Of a DNA stretch of 64,000 nucleotides, positions 25,349 to 34,230 are shown in pieces. Location: the NCBI RefSeq assembly GCF_025947065.1, contig NZ_CP109994.1, positions 2,418,001 through 2,482,000 of the forward strand, in the 5' to 3' direction. Origin of the DNA: Flavobacterium sp. N1736 (GTDB lineage: Bacteria > Bacteroidota > Bacteroidia > Flavobacteriales > Flavobacteriaceae). The translations under genes were made by a program, and so were the position numbers. The notes under the pieces were generated by a model, which was given only the letters and a program-made list of their open reading frames with translations, did no database searches and was not told the DNA's origin. Numbering within the stretch: the stretch's first letter is position 1; each line of letters begins with the position of its first letter.

Positions 25349-27811
25349 ATGAAACAAATAAAATTTGCTGTATTACTTGTATTGCTTCTTACAAGTTTTT
25401 ACAATTATGCGCAACAGCCACCAGCCGGAAGAAATAAGGTAAAAGTTACCGGAAAAGTTTTCGAAAAAGTGAGCAAGCAGCCACTGGAGTATGCTACAAT
25501 TTCGCTTATGGCTCCTAACGATACAAAAGTTATTGCCGGAGGTATTACTAATCCAAAAGGGGAATTCGATATTGCTGTTGCTCCGGGAATTTATGATATA
25601 AAAATTGAATTCATATCATTTAAAGCAACCGAAATTAAAGGAAAAGACATTCAGAGTGATACAAATTTAGGTGCCGTTAACTTATCCGAAGATGCAGCGC
25701 AATTAAATGAAGTTGTAGTTCGTGCCGAAAAATCGACAGTAGAAATAAAACTGGACAAAAAAGTATACAATGTTGGTCAGGATATGATGGTAAAAGGCGG
25801 AACTGTAAGTGACGTTTTAGACAATGTACCATCTGTTTCTGTTGATACAGAAGGAAATGTAAGTTTAAGAGGAAGTGATAATATCCGAATTTTAATCGAC
25901 GGAAGACCTTCAAACGCTATCAATGTTGCCGAGGCTTTACGTCAGCTTCCGGCAGATGCAATTGATAAAGTAGAAGTTATCACAAACCCATCTGCTCGTT
26001 ATGATGCAGAAGGAGGTTCAGGATTAATCAATATTATTCTTAAAAAAGGAAAAAACCAAGGTTTAAACGGAACTTTTATTGCGTCAACCGGTCTACCTGA
26101 AACCTATGGTTTAAGTGCCAATTTAAATTATAAAACCGAAAAGTTAAACTACTTTACAACTGCAGGTTACAACTACAGAACAAGTGAAGGAGGCGGATTA
26201 ACAAATACGGAATATTTTAATGCTGACGGAACTCCTAAACGTTACTTAGATGAAGATCGTGACACTAAAAGAACTTCAGACGGATTTAACGGAAGAGCGG
26301 GCTTAGAATGGACTGTTGCTCCAAATACTTTTTGGACAAATGCCATAAATTATCAAAAAAGCACAGGAGATTCAAGAGATTTAATCAATTATTATAATTA
26401 TGATAATACCCATACTTTCACGGGTACATCATTCCGTTTAAACAATGGAGATACAGATAGTGAAAATGTTGAGTATACCTCGAATTTAATTAAAAACTTT
26501 AACGATAAAGGACATAAACTTACTGCTGATTTATCGATTTCAAGAAATACAGATGACAGCAATAGTATTATTGATGCCTCTCCAAATTTCAATACGACCT
26601 TAAATAATCAGGTTCAAAAGCAAATACAAGTTCAGGCTGATTATGTTTTGCCATTAGGAAAAGGAAGTCAGTTTGAAGCCGGATATAAAGGAAGTTTTGG
26701 CGACCTGAACAACAAATATGTTATAACAGATAATGAAGGTGCAGTAGATCCTGATTTATCAAATACATTAGAATACAAAGAAAATATAAATGCACTTTAC
26801 ACCCAATACGGTTTCAAGATAAATAAGTTCTCTTATTTATTTGGGTTACGTTGGGAAGACACCAATATTCAGGTTAACTTATTAGATTCTAACGATTTCA
26901 ATACTAAAAAATACAACAACTTGTTTCCAAGTGCTTTTATTAGTTATGAAATTTCAGACCAAAGTAACTTCACTGCAAGTTACAGTAAGCGTTTAACAAG
27001 ACCTAGAGGGCGTTTCATGAATCCTGCAACGAATTACTCCAGTAATATCAATATTTTTCAGGGAAATCCGGACTTAGATCCTTCTTTGACTGATAAATAC
27101 GATATTGGATACATCAAACGTTGGGACAAATTAACCTTCAATACTTCTGCTTATTTTGAAAACACAAAAGACGTTTTCAGTTTCGTGAGAACTCCCAATG
27201 GTACAACAGAAGACGGAACTCCGATTATTTTAAGCAAGCCAATTAACCTTGGAAGAGAACAAAAATTCGGTTTTGAATTTACCCTGAATTATTCGCCATT
27301 TAAAGTATGGAGAATCAACAGTAACTTCAATTTTTACAATGTAAAAACTACCGGAGAAAACACTTATACTGATGATTTAGGAAACTTAGTTGTACAAAAT
27401 CTGGACAATCAAGCCAATACATGGTTTGCCAGAATCAACTCAAAACTAACTTTACCATACAAAATAGACTGGCAATTGAGCGGCGTTTATAATGGCGAAC
27501 AAAAAACAGCTCAAGGTAAAAATCTTGGACAATTTGCTATGAATACAGCGTTTAGCAAAGACGTTTTAAAAGATAAAGCGACAATTGCTTTCAATATTAG
27601 TGACATTTTCAATTCAAGAATCATGAGGTCTTATACGTATCTTCCAAATGATACTACAGGTGAGAGTCAAAATTCTTATGGTGAAATGCAATTCCGTAAA
27701 CGTCAATTCAATTTATCGTTTACTTATCGTTTTAACAAACCAAAAAGCGAAAGAGACAAAAACGCAGCGCCTAAAAATGAAGGAGATGGCGGAGGAGATT
27801 TTCCTGGATAA
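25349..27811 (+). CDS. TonB-dependent outer-membrane receptor (outer membrane beta-barrel family)
   Basis: 820 residues from the ATG at 25349; the upstream TTG at 25313 belongs to a promoter motif. Signal peptide (FAVLLVLLLTSFYNYAQ); CarboxypepD_reg-like beta domain (about 35-115; KVTGKVFEKVSKQPLEYATI); plug domain (about 125-235; VLDNVPSVSVDTEGNVSLRG, then IDKVEVITNPSARYDAEG); then a beta-barrel to the C-terminus. Imports an unidentified ligand with TonB energy. No SusD partner is adjacent, so a SusC role is unlikely. The C-terminal tail is Asp/Gly-rich. Confidence 0.88.
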   Translation: MKQIKFAVLLVLLLTSFYNYAQQPPAGRNKVKVTGKVFEKVSKQPLEYATISLMAPNDTKVIAGGITNPKGEFDIAVAPGIYDIKIEFISFKATEIKGKDIQSDTNLGAVNLSEDAAQLNEVVVRAEKSTVEIKLDKKVYNVGQDMMVKGGTVSDVLDNVPSVSVDTEGNVSLRGSDNIRILIDGRPSNAINVAEALRQLPADAIDKVEVITNPSARYDAEGGSGLINIILKKGKNQGLNGTFIASTGLPETYGLSANLNYKTEKLNYFTTAGYNYRTSEGGGLTNTEYFNADGTPKRYLDEDRDTKRTSDGFNGRAGLEWTVAPNTFWTNAINYQKSTGDSRDLINYYNYDNTHTFTGTSFRLNNGDTDSENVEYTSNLIKNFNDKGHKLTADLSISRNTDDSNSIIDASPNFNTTLNNQVQKQIQVQADYVLPLGKGSQFEAGYKGSFGDLNNKYVITDNEGAVDPDLSNTLEYKENINALYTQYGFKINKFSYLFGLRWEDTNIQVNLLDSNDFNTKKYNNLFPSAFISYEISDQSNFTASYSKRLTRPRGRFMNPATNYSSNINIFQGNPDLDPSLTDKYDIGYIKRWDKLTFNTSAYFENTKDVFSFVRTPNGTTEDGTPIILSKPINLGREQKFGFEFTLNYSPFKVWRINSNFNFYNVKTTGENTYTDDLGNLVVQNLDNQANTWFARINSKLTLPYKIDWQLSGVYNGEQKTAQGKNLGQFAMNTAFSKDVLKDKATIAFNISDIFNSRIMRSYTYLPNDTTGESQNSYGEMQFRKRQFNLSFTYRFNKPKSERDKNAAPKNEGDGGGDFPG

Positions 27812-27844
27812 TTTAGGTTAAAATCCATCCCGAAGCTTCGGTAT

Positions 27845-27912
27845 AAATTCCAAATTCCAATTTTATAAGTCTTAATAATTAAGTTTTAGAAATTGGAATT
27901 TGGAATTTTTTT
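27845..27912 (+). terminator. Long inverted repeat after the TonB-dependent receptor
   Basis: Arms of about 20 bp: AAATTCCAAATTCCAATTTT (27845-27864) and its complement at 27890-27910, ending in a long T run. Confidence 0.78.
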
Positions 27913-27935
27913 TATTGGAATATAATTTTTAGAAT

Positions 27936-27970
27936 AAAAAAAAGGACTCGTTTTCACGGGTCCTTTTTTA
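27936..27970 (-). terminator. Terminator of the small membrane-protein gene
   Basis: The stem AAAGGACTCG pairs with CGGGTCCTTT around a 6-nt loop with A and T tracts on both sides. It can act in either direction between convergent genes. Confidence 0.82.
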
Positions 27971-27986
27971 TGAAATCAATTTAAAA

Positions 27987-28157
27987 TTAAATTGATTGTT
28001 CTTGTTTCTTCTTTGCTCTTTTCTCTTTAATCATTTCCCAGCTCGCTCCCGTTACCCAATAAGATACGAAACCAACTAAGAAAAACATCAACCAAAACCC
28101 TATAGTTAGTATGGTCAAGAAAAGTAAAAAACCTAAGTACTGTGAAAATTCAAACAT
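27987..28157 (-). CDS. Small single-pass membrane protein
   Basis: 56 residues from the ATG at 28157. A start at 28187 would be the TTG of a promoter motif (TACATTTG). One long hydrophobic segment (YLGFLLFLTILTIGFWLMFF) continues into LVGFVSYWVTGASW, then a strongly basic tail KEKRAKKKQEQ. No recognised domain. Single gene. Confidence 0.62.
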   Translation of the reverse strand: MFEFSQYLGFLLFLTILTIGFWLMFFLVGFVSYWVTGASWEMIKEKRAKKKQEQSI

Positions 28158-28184
28158 GTTTTCCGGAATTTTTGAATGTAAGGA

Positions 28185-28192
28185 CAAATGTA
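28185..28192 (-). promoter_or_regulatory. -7 promoter element TACATTTG
   Basis: Minus-strand TAnnTTTG match, 27 bases before the ATG at 28157. Confidence 0.55.
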
Positions 28193-28410
28193 AGTTTTAT
28201 ATTTTTCGTTAGCAATAAAATCCAAATCAATTTTCGTAAAATCACAATTATCCGTATATTTAAACTCATTTTAAATAAGGATTTTTTGCAATTATTTTTT
28301 AACTGTCTAAACTAGAAGATTATGAGTGTTTTCAGGAGCTGTTTCATCTTCAAAAGAGAATTTTCAAATCAAAATAAAAAATCCACTACAATCCGCGTCT
28401 AATTTCACAC

Positions 28411-28438
28411 AACATTTTACAGATAACATTTTACAAAT
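28411..28438. repeat. 14-bp tandem duplication in front of fumC
   Basis: AACATTTTACAGAT is followed directly by AACATTTTACAAAT, ending 6 bases before the fumC ATG. The rest of the 28188-28444 gap shows nothing else I can support. Confidence 0.6.
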
Positions 28439-28444
28439 AACAAT

Positions 28445-29830
28445 ATGAAATACAGAATAGAAAAAGACACAATGGGCGAAGTTCAGGTCCCAGCCGATAA
28501 ATATTGGGGAGCACAAACAGAACGTTCCAGAAATAATTTCAAAATTGGTCAATCGGCATCTATGCCGCAGGAAATTATTGAAGGTTTTGCGTATCTTAAA
28601 AAAGCCGCCGCTTATGCAAATTACGATCTCGGAGTTTTACCTATTGAAAAACGAGATGCAATTGCAGCAGTTTGTGACGAAATTTTAGAGGGAAAATTAG
28701 ACGATCAATTTCCGCTTGTAATCTGGCAAACAGGCTCTGGAACACAAAGTAACATGAACGTAAATGAAGTTATTGCAAATCGTGCTCAGGTTCTTAAAGG
28801 TTTTGAAATTGGTGAAGGCGAACAATTTATAAAAGCAAATGATGATGTCAATAAATCGCAGTCATCAAATGATACTTTCCCAACCGGAATGCATATTGCT
28901 GCTTACAAAATGATCGTTGAAACCACAATTCCGGGAGTCGAAAAATTACATGCTACTTTATCCGCAAAAGCGAAAGAATTTGCAGCTGTTGTAAAAATTG
29001 GACGTACGCACCTTATGGACGCAACGCCATTAACATTAGGACAGGAAATTTCAGGATACGCCGCTCAATTATCTTACGGATTAAAAGCGCTTAAAAATAC
29101 TTTAGCGCATTTGTCTGAAATCGCTTTGGGCGGAACTGCCGTAGGAACCGGACTTAATACTCCAAAAGGATACGATGTAAAAGTTGCCGAATACATTGCT
29201 CAATTTACCAATCACCCTTTTGTAACTGCCGAGAATAAATTTGAAGCTCTGGCGGCGCACGATGCCATTGTTGAAACGCACGGCGCTTTAAAACAACTGG
29301 CTGTTTCTTTAAATAAAATTGCAAACGATATCAGAATGCTGGCTTCTGGTCCGCGTTCCGGAATTGGCGAAATCCACATTCCTGAAAATGAACCCGGATC
29401 ATCAATTATGCCCGGAAAAGTGAATCCAACGCAATGCGAAGCGCTTACAATGGTTTGCGCGCAAGTTATTGGGAACGATATGGCAATTGCTGTTGGCGGA
29501 ATGCAGGGACATTATGAATTGAATGTTTTTAAACCTGTTATGGCTGCAAATTTCCTTCAATCGGCGAGATTATTAGGAGACGCTTGTGTTTCATTCGACG
29601 AACATTGCGCTCAGGGAATCGAACCAAATTACAAACGCATTAAAGAATTAGTAGACAATTCATTAATGTTGGTTACAGCTTTAAACACAAAAATTGGATA
29701 TTACAAAGCCGCAGAAATCGCACAAACCGCACACAAAAACGGAACAACTTTAAAAGATGAAGCCGTTCGTTTAGGTTACGTAACGCCGGAAGATTTTGAC
29801 GACTGGGTAAAACCGGAGGAAATGGTTTAG
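28445..29830 (+). CDS. fumC: Fumarate hydratase class II
   Basis: 461 residues, full length for class II fumarase. Landmarks: [56 protein letters not shown] and the mobile catalytic loop [17 protein letters not shown] (near 318-334), which match FumC rather than aspartase. It converts fumarate to malate in the TCA cycle and needs no iron-sulfur cluster. Single gene. Confidence 0.95.
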   Translation: MKYRIEKDTMGEVQVPADKYWGAQTERSRNNFKIGQSASMPQEIIEGFAYLKKAAAYANYDLGVLPIEKRDAIAAVCDEILEGKLDDQFPLVIWQTGSGTQSNMNVNEVIANRAQVLKGFEIGEGEQFIKANDDVNKSQSSNDTFPTGMHIAAYKMIVETTIPGVEKLHATLSAKAKEFAAVVKIGRTHLMDATPLTLGQEISGYAAQLSYGLKALKNTLAHLSEIALGGTAVGTGLNTPKGYDVKVAEYIAQFTNHPFVTAENKFEALAAHDAIVETHGALKQLAVSLNKIANDIRMLASGPRSGIGEIHIPENEPGSSIMPGKVNPTQCEALTMVCAQVIGNDMAIAVGGMQGHYELNVFKPVMAANFLQSARLLGDACVSFDEHCAQGIEPNYKRIKELVDNSLMLVTALNTKIGYYKAAEIAQTAHKNGTTLKDEAVRLGYVTPEDFDDWVKPEEMV

Positions 29831-29848
29831 ATTTTTGTTTAAAAAAGT

Positions 29849-29972
29849 TTCAGGTTTCAGGTTTCAAGTTCTGAATCGCGGAAACTAGATTGCAATACAT
29901 TTAAATAACAAAAGCGGTATAAAACTTTAAAAGTTTTATACCGCTTTTTAACTTGAAACCTGAAACTTGAAA
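29849..29972. repeat. Nested inverted repeat with terminator core
   Basis: The outer arms AGTTTCAGGTTTCAGGTTTC and AACTTGAAACCTGAAACTTG are imperfect complements. They flank the strong hairpin at 29910-29950. Confidence 0.65.
29910..29950. terminator. Bidirectional terminator, fumC / oxidoreductase
   Basis: Stem of about 19 bp, AAAAGCGGTATAAAACTTT pairing with its complement at the right, ending in T; between convergent genes. Confidence 0.85.
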
Positions 29973-29979
29973 TTTTCTT

Positions 29980-31182
29980 CTATTTCCCGTCTACATACTC
30001 TTGCAGATACGCAAATCTTGGTGTTAATTTTCCTTTTTCGGTTATTTTGGCGCGTTTTAAAATTCCGTCTTTGTCACCATTAAAAAAGGCTGGTATAACA
30101 TGTTCCATAAACTGTTCTCCAAAACCTTCGCTGGCATCTTTGGGAATTTCGCATGGTAAATTATCAACTGCCATAACCACAATTGCTGCCGGATGAAAAA
30201 CATCAACTTCTTTATTTTCAAGTGGAAAATAGCCATAAATAGGTTCTTCAATTGTTGAAGAACGCAATGTACTGGCGATTGGTCCGTTTACATCACACGA
30301 AATATCTGCAACGACTTTTATTTTGCAATCACTTGCATTCAGCATTTCTTTTGTTAAAATCATCGGAGCTCCACTTGCGTGAAAATGACCTGCAAAATAG
30401 ACATCTGTAACTTTAGTGAATTTTTCAAAATCAGAAACGTAAGCATCAGGATTTTCTACAAAATCATTAAAATCAAGAATCTGTCCGTCAATTCGTTTAT
30501 TATATTCTAAAACATCCAACTGAACGTAAACGGCTTGCGTGTAGTTTTTAGTCAGGTAATTTTCGATCGTAATTTCTTTTACTTTAATGGCATCTAAAAT
30601 TTCTTTAGCACCAGACCCAACCTTTCCTGTTCCTGTAATTACAAATTTTAAAGGTGGTAAAGTAATACGTTTTAAATGCATAATCAGGGCATCTTTTCCG
30701 GCAAGAGTTTCTGCTTTTGGAAGTTTAAATAATTCAAACTTTATTCCGAAAGCGCGAATTCCGTTATAGACACCAACCATTCCGGCATATTTTCCAAAAC
30801 CAATTAAACGGCGATTATGTTCGTCGACAATAGTTTCGTGATCATATAAATCAATATTTTTTTCTAAAATTGCTTTTAGCAGCTTTTGATTATATGGTTG
30901 TTTCTTAATTGTGTGAGAAAAAAAGAAATATGATTTATTTGGAATTAAATTTTCAACAGGCACTTCTTTTACTCCAAATAATACATCACAATCTGATACA
31001 TCATCTGTAATAGTTATCCCTAAACTTTTATATTGAATGTCAGAAAAAATCCTGATATCTGAACTTTCTACCTCAACTATAGCGTCGTGGTAAAGCTGTT
31101 TTAATTTTGCAAGTTCACCCGGAGCAAACACAACACGCCTGTCTGGTGGGTTTTTTCTTTCTTTTATTATTCCAAATTTCAT
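29980..31182 (-). CDS. NAD(P)-dependent oxidoreductase, saccharopine/alanine dehydrogenase-like
   Basis: 400 residues. The N-terminal domain starts FGIIKERKNPPDRRVVFAP, typical of the alanine dehydrogenase/transhydrogenase superfamily. The Rossmann motif VITGTGKVGSGAKE is at 181-194. DLYDHETIVD and GFGKYAGMVGVYNGIRAFG match the saccharopine dehydrogenase (lysine-forming) type. The exact substrate is not certain. Single gene, divergent from the serine hydrolase lipoprotein. Confidence 0.75.
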   Translation of the reverse strand: MKFGIIKERKNPPDRRVVFAPGELAKLKQLYHDAIVEVESSDIRIFSDIQYKSLGITITDDVSDCDVLFGVKEVPVENLIPNKSYFFFSHTIKKQPYNQKLLKAILEKNIDLYDHETIVDEHNRRLIGFGKYAGMVGVYNGIRAFGIKFELFKLPKAETLAGKDALIMHLKRITLPPLKFVITGTGKVGSGAKEILDAIKVKEITIENYLTKNYTQAVYVQLDVLEYNKRIDGQILDFNDFVENPDAYVSDFEKFTKVTDVYFAGHFHASGAPMILTKEMLNASDCKIKVVADISCDVNGPIASTLRSSTIEEPIYGYFPLENKEVDVFHPAAIVVMAVDNLPCEIPKDASEGFGEQFMEHVIPAFFNGDKDGILKRAKITEKGKLTPRFAYLQEYVDGK

Positions 31183-31234
31183 TTATTTCGGATTAAGATA
31201 AATATTAATGTAACTTTTTAGATTCAATTTGTTT

Positions 31235-31242
31235 CAAATATA
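31235..31242 (-). promoter_or_regulatory. -7 promoter element TATATTTG
   Basis: Minus-strand TAnnTTTG match 52 bases before the oxidoreductase ATG. Confidence 0.45.
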
Positions 31243-31401
31243 ACAAAATAAGTTAAAATTTTGTTTCTTTTTTCTGATTTTAAACACATTTATAACGTTA
31301 CTAGCTGACGTACAATCGACTAACAAAAAAAGAAGTTAAAGCAATGTTAAAAAAAGTTTTCTCAGGGGATGAAAAAACCAAAACATAATTATTGAATTCT
31401 A

Positions 31402-31409
31402 TATATTTG
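31402..31409 (+). promoter_or_regulatory. -7 promoter element TATATTTG
   Basis: TAnnTTTG match 10 bases before the ATG at 31420, implying a very short leader. A second in-frame ATG at 31429 is a possible start. Confidence 0.45.
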
Positions 31410-31419
31410 TTTTTAAAGA

Positions 31420-32625
31420 ATGATGAAAATGAGCCTCCTTAAAAAAACAAATATACCACAAATACTTTTCTTAATTTTAGTTTTCGCTTCATGCGGAAAA
31501 GAAAAAACAACAATCGAAAAACAAACTGTTACAGTCGAAGATACTTTACCAAAAATGAAACCGGCAGGTCCTGAAAAAAGACTTCCGGCAAATTATGCAA
31601 ACTCAGTTGTAGGGAGAATAAATCATTTTTATACTAAAAACTGGCCGAACAATAGTATGAACGGAAGTTTTTTGGTAGCAAGAAACGGTCAGATTATTTT
31701 TGAAAGATATAATGGTTTTGCCAATAAAAACGAAGGAACTAAAATTACGGCAGAAACATCTGTACAAATTGCTTCTGTGAGCAAAGTATTGACTGCTACA
31801 GCGGTTTTAAAACTTGTTAATGCCGGAAAAATAGATTTAGACCAAAAAGTAAATACGATTCTAAAAACATTTCCATACGAAGACTGCACGATTAGAATGT
31901 TATTGTCTCACAGAACGGGAATGAGAAATTATGCGTATTTTACAGATCATGATAAATCGGTTTGGGACAGGCATAATCAGCTTACGAATAAAGATATATT
32001 AGAAATTCTGGCAACAAAAGATATTGGATTGGAGTCAAAAACAGGAACACGTTTTAGCTATTGCAATACAAATTATGCGATTCTTGCACTTATCATCGAA
32101 AAAATTACCGGTTTAAAATATAAGGAAGCCATGGCTGAAATGATTTTTAAGCCTTTAGGAATGACGCATACGTATGTTTTTGATGATGATAAGGATCGAA
32201 AAGAAATTGTGCCTTCTTATAAAGGTAATGGTGTAGAAATTGGTTTTGATTATCTGGATAATGTATATGGGGATAAAAATGTATTTTCTACGGTAAGGGA
32301 TCTTTTAAAATTTGACAGGGCACGAAATGCTCCGGGATTTTTAAAACCTGAATTACTAAAAGAAGTTTATACGGGTTACAGCAATGAGCGCAAAGGCGAA
32401 AAAAATTATGGTCTTGGTATTCGAATGATCAACTGGGATTCCGGACAAAATTTCTACTTTCATAACGGTTGGTGGCATGGCAATACTTCGTCTTATATTC
32501 CGCTTATGAAAGAGCATGTCACTATTATTGCTTTATCAAATAAAATGACGCGAAAAACGTATGCGGTTCGTAAACTGGCTCCAATTTTTGGCGATTATCC
32601 GTTTAATTTTAAAGACGACGAATAA
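31420..32625 (+). CDS. Serine hydrolase lipoprotein, beta-lactamase/PBP-like (class C fold)
   Basis: 401 residues; lipobox VFASC (Cys25). The beta-lactamase-like domain covers about 80-390. The nucleophile motif SxxK is Ser119-Val-Ser-Lys122 (IASVSKVLTATAV), the second motif is YCNTNYAIL (YxN), and the third is HNGWWHG (HxG in place of KTG). These residues suit an esterase, D-aminopeptidase or DD-peptidase rather than a true resistance enzyme. Location would be the envelope. Followed by the tmRNA gene. Confidence 0.82.
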   Translation: MMKMSLLKKTNIPQILFLILVFASCGKEKTTIEKQTVTVEDTLPKMKPAGPEKRLPANYANSVVGRINHFYTKNWPNNSMNGSFLVARNGQIIFERYNGFANKNEGTKITAETSVQIASVSKVLTATAVLKLVNAGKIDLDQKVNTILKTFPYEDCTIRMLLSHRTGMRNYAYFTDHDKSVWDRHNQLTNKDILEILATKDIGLESKTGTRFSYCNTNYAILALIIEKITGLKYKEAMAEMIFKPLGMTHTYVFDDDKDRKEIVPSYKGNGVEIGFDYLDNVYGDKNVFSTVRDLLKFDRARNAPGFLKPELLKEVYTGYSNERKGEKNYGLGIRMINWDSGQNFYFHNGWWHGNTSSYIPLMKEHVTIIALSNKMTRKTYAVRKLAPIFGDYPFNFKDDE

Positions 32626-32671
32626 TAAAATTTTTCTGAAAGTTTTATTATAATAGTAACTTCAAATAGTA

Positions 32672-32679
32672 TAAATTTG
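32672..32679 (+). promoter_or_regulatory. -7 promoter element TAAATTTG for tmRNA
   Basis: Exact TAnnTTTG match 13 bases before the mature 5' end of the tmRNA. Confidence 0.6.
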
Positions 32680-32692
32680 CAAACTCATTTTT

Positions 32693-33086
32693 GGGGTCGA
32701 CTGGTTTTGACAGCAAGTCGAATTGGAAAGTAAGCACGTCGAGCATTGAGACCTTGCTCGTAAATATAAGATCTTACAATTTTACACGGCGAAAATAACT
32801 ACGCTTTAGCTGCATAATCCGAATTATAGTAAGATTGCGCCACGTCCCTATCAGATAGGGAAGCTGGATTCTCCTTGAAAGCCTTGGTTTGTGGCGTTCA
32901 GTATAGGGGAACCGTAAAAATAAACCTAGATTTCCATGAGCTTCGGGTGGATTTCGAAATTAAGAAGATAAGTGTTGAGTGGTTGTTCCTGACCTAGCTT
33001 AACATCGAAAATCTAATCAGGAAATAAACGCGTAGAAAGCTCTTTAGTTGCTTGTTTGGACCCGGGTTCGATTCCCGGCGACTCCA
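32693..33086 (+). ncRNA. ssrA: Transfer-messenger RNA (tmRNA)
   Basis: The 5' end GGGGTCGACTGGTTTTGACA and the 3' end with T-arm GGGTTCGATTCCCGGCGACT are the tRNA-like halves. The acceptor stem GGGGTCG (32693-32699) pairs with CGACTCC (33079-33085), and A33086 is the discriminator. The terminal CCA is not encoded in full (CA-A follows). The tag reading frame is at 32788-32817, from resume codon GGC to TAA, and encodes GENNYALAA. tmRNA with SmpB rescues stalled ribosomes and marks the peptide for proteolysis. Confidence 0.95.
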
Positions 33087-33088
33087 CA

Positions 33089-33127
33089 AAAAAGCCTGTA
33101 AACATAAAGTTTACAGGCTTTTTTTTC
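33089..33127 (+). terminator. Terminator of tmRNA
   Basis: The stem AAAGCCTGTAAAC pairs with GTTTACAGGCTTT, followed by eight T. It could also stop transcription coming from the minus-strand adhesin operon. Confidence 0.9.
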
Positions 33128-33258
33128 TCAAAAAAAAAACAAATCACTATTAACAAAATAGTTCAACCACGAAAATTAAATCCCCAAAAAAACTAACAAC
33201 AATTATTCTAAATCAACATAAATATTATTTATTAAGCTCAAAAAAGCTATTTACTTCA

Positions 33259-34176
33259 TTATTCTAAAAACTTATAACGCAGTCCCAATTCAAAACTATC
33301 ATTTGCAAAAGCGCCTGTATTTCCCACATAATTAGACGTCGATAAAAAGATGCCCAATTGTTTTAAATCAATACCAAATGATGCCGAAATGGTTTGATTG
33401 GTATGATAAAAAGTGGATACATTAAATTTGTATTCGGGCAAATTAAAGCGGGCGCCAATATCAAAAATATCTTTATATCCTTTTACTGCACGATACGCAA
33501 ATATGGGTTCAAGATTAAAATCATTGATTCGGCTTGACGTATATATTTTATAACTTATAGCAGCATAAAAAGTCGTGCGGTCTACATATTCTTTTACAAT
33601 GTCATTGTCTTCAAAAAAAAGATGATTTAAATTAGGCAATGTTGCTTGTATGGTCCATAATGAACTGGTATAGGCAATTCCAAAATCTCCATCTAATGTG
33701 GCGCCTTCATTAAAATTCTGTAAGGTTGGATCATCAGGATTACCAATTACTTTATCATAATCTACAGAAGCAAAATTTGCTCCTAAGGAAAGTCCGAAGT
33801 TTAATTTTTCGTCTTCTCCTCCAATAGGCAGGTGATACGCATAGGTTGCCAAGATTTTTGTTCTGGTGATTAGTCCGGCTTCTTCGCTTCCTAAATTTAA
33901 TCCAATCCCCACTCTTTCCCTGAAATTGTATTCAAGGGTTGCGCTCATTAATTTTGGATTTCCCGGAACTTCCTGCCATTGTCCCTGATATCCTATATTG
34001 GCAATTAATCCTTTTTCTAGTCCTGCCATTGCGGGATTACCTAAATATTTATTTTGAAAATACATCGCCTGAAATTCTTTTAACTGTGCGCTGGCAGTAT
34101 GGGATATCAGTAGTGCAAAAAATAGGATTACCTGAATATAAAATGATTTGCTGTGTTTTATTTTTATTGTACTCAT
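33259..34176 (-). CDS. PorP/SprF family type IX secretion system membrane protein
   Basis: 305 residues with a signal peptide (VILFFALLISHTASAQ). The outer-membrane barrel has family marks NKYLGNPAMAGLEKGL and NIGYQGQWQEVPGNPK near the N-terminus. PorP/SprF proteins pair with large adhesins that carry type B T9SS sorting domains; in F. johnsoniae SprF is needed to export SprB. Here it lies 54 bp downstream of such an adhesin gene on the same strand, so it is the likely dedicated partner. Confidence 0.9.
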   Translation of the reverse strand: MSTIKIKHSKSFYIQVILFFALLISHTASAQLKEFQAMYFQNKYLGNPAMAGLEKGLIANIGYQGQWQEVPGNPKLMSATLEYNFRERVGIGLNLGSEEAGLITRTKILATYAYHLPIGGEDEKLNFGLSLGANFASVDYDKVIGNPDDPTLQNFNEGATLDGDFGIAYTSSLWTIQATLPNLNHLFFEDNDIVKEYVDRTTFYAAISYKIYTSSRINDFNLEPIFAYRAVKGYKDIFDIGARFNLPEYKFNVSTFYHTNQTISASFGIDLKQLGIFLSTSNYVGNTGAFANDSFELGLRYKFLE

Positions 34177-34230
34177 GTGTCTTTATGATTATGGTATAAC
34201 AATTATATTTTGTTGCTCCGGTCTTTACTT

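Noticed and set aside
31420..32625. Class C beta-lactamase resistance gene
   Set aside because: The third motif is HxG instead of KTG, and the lipoprotein context fits general serine hydrolases; no resistance function can be claimed.
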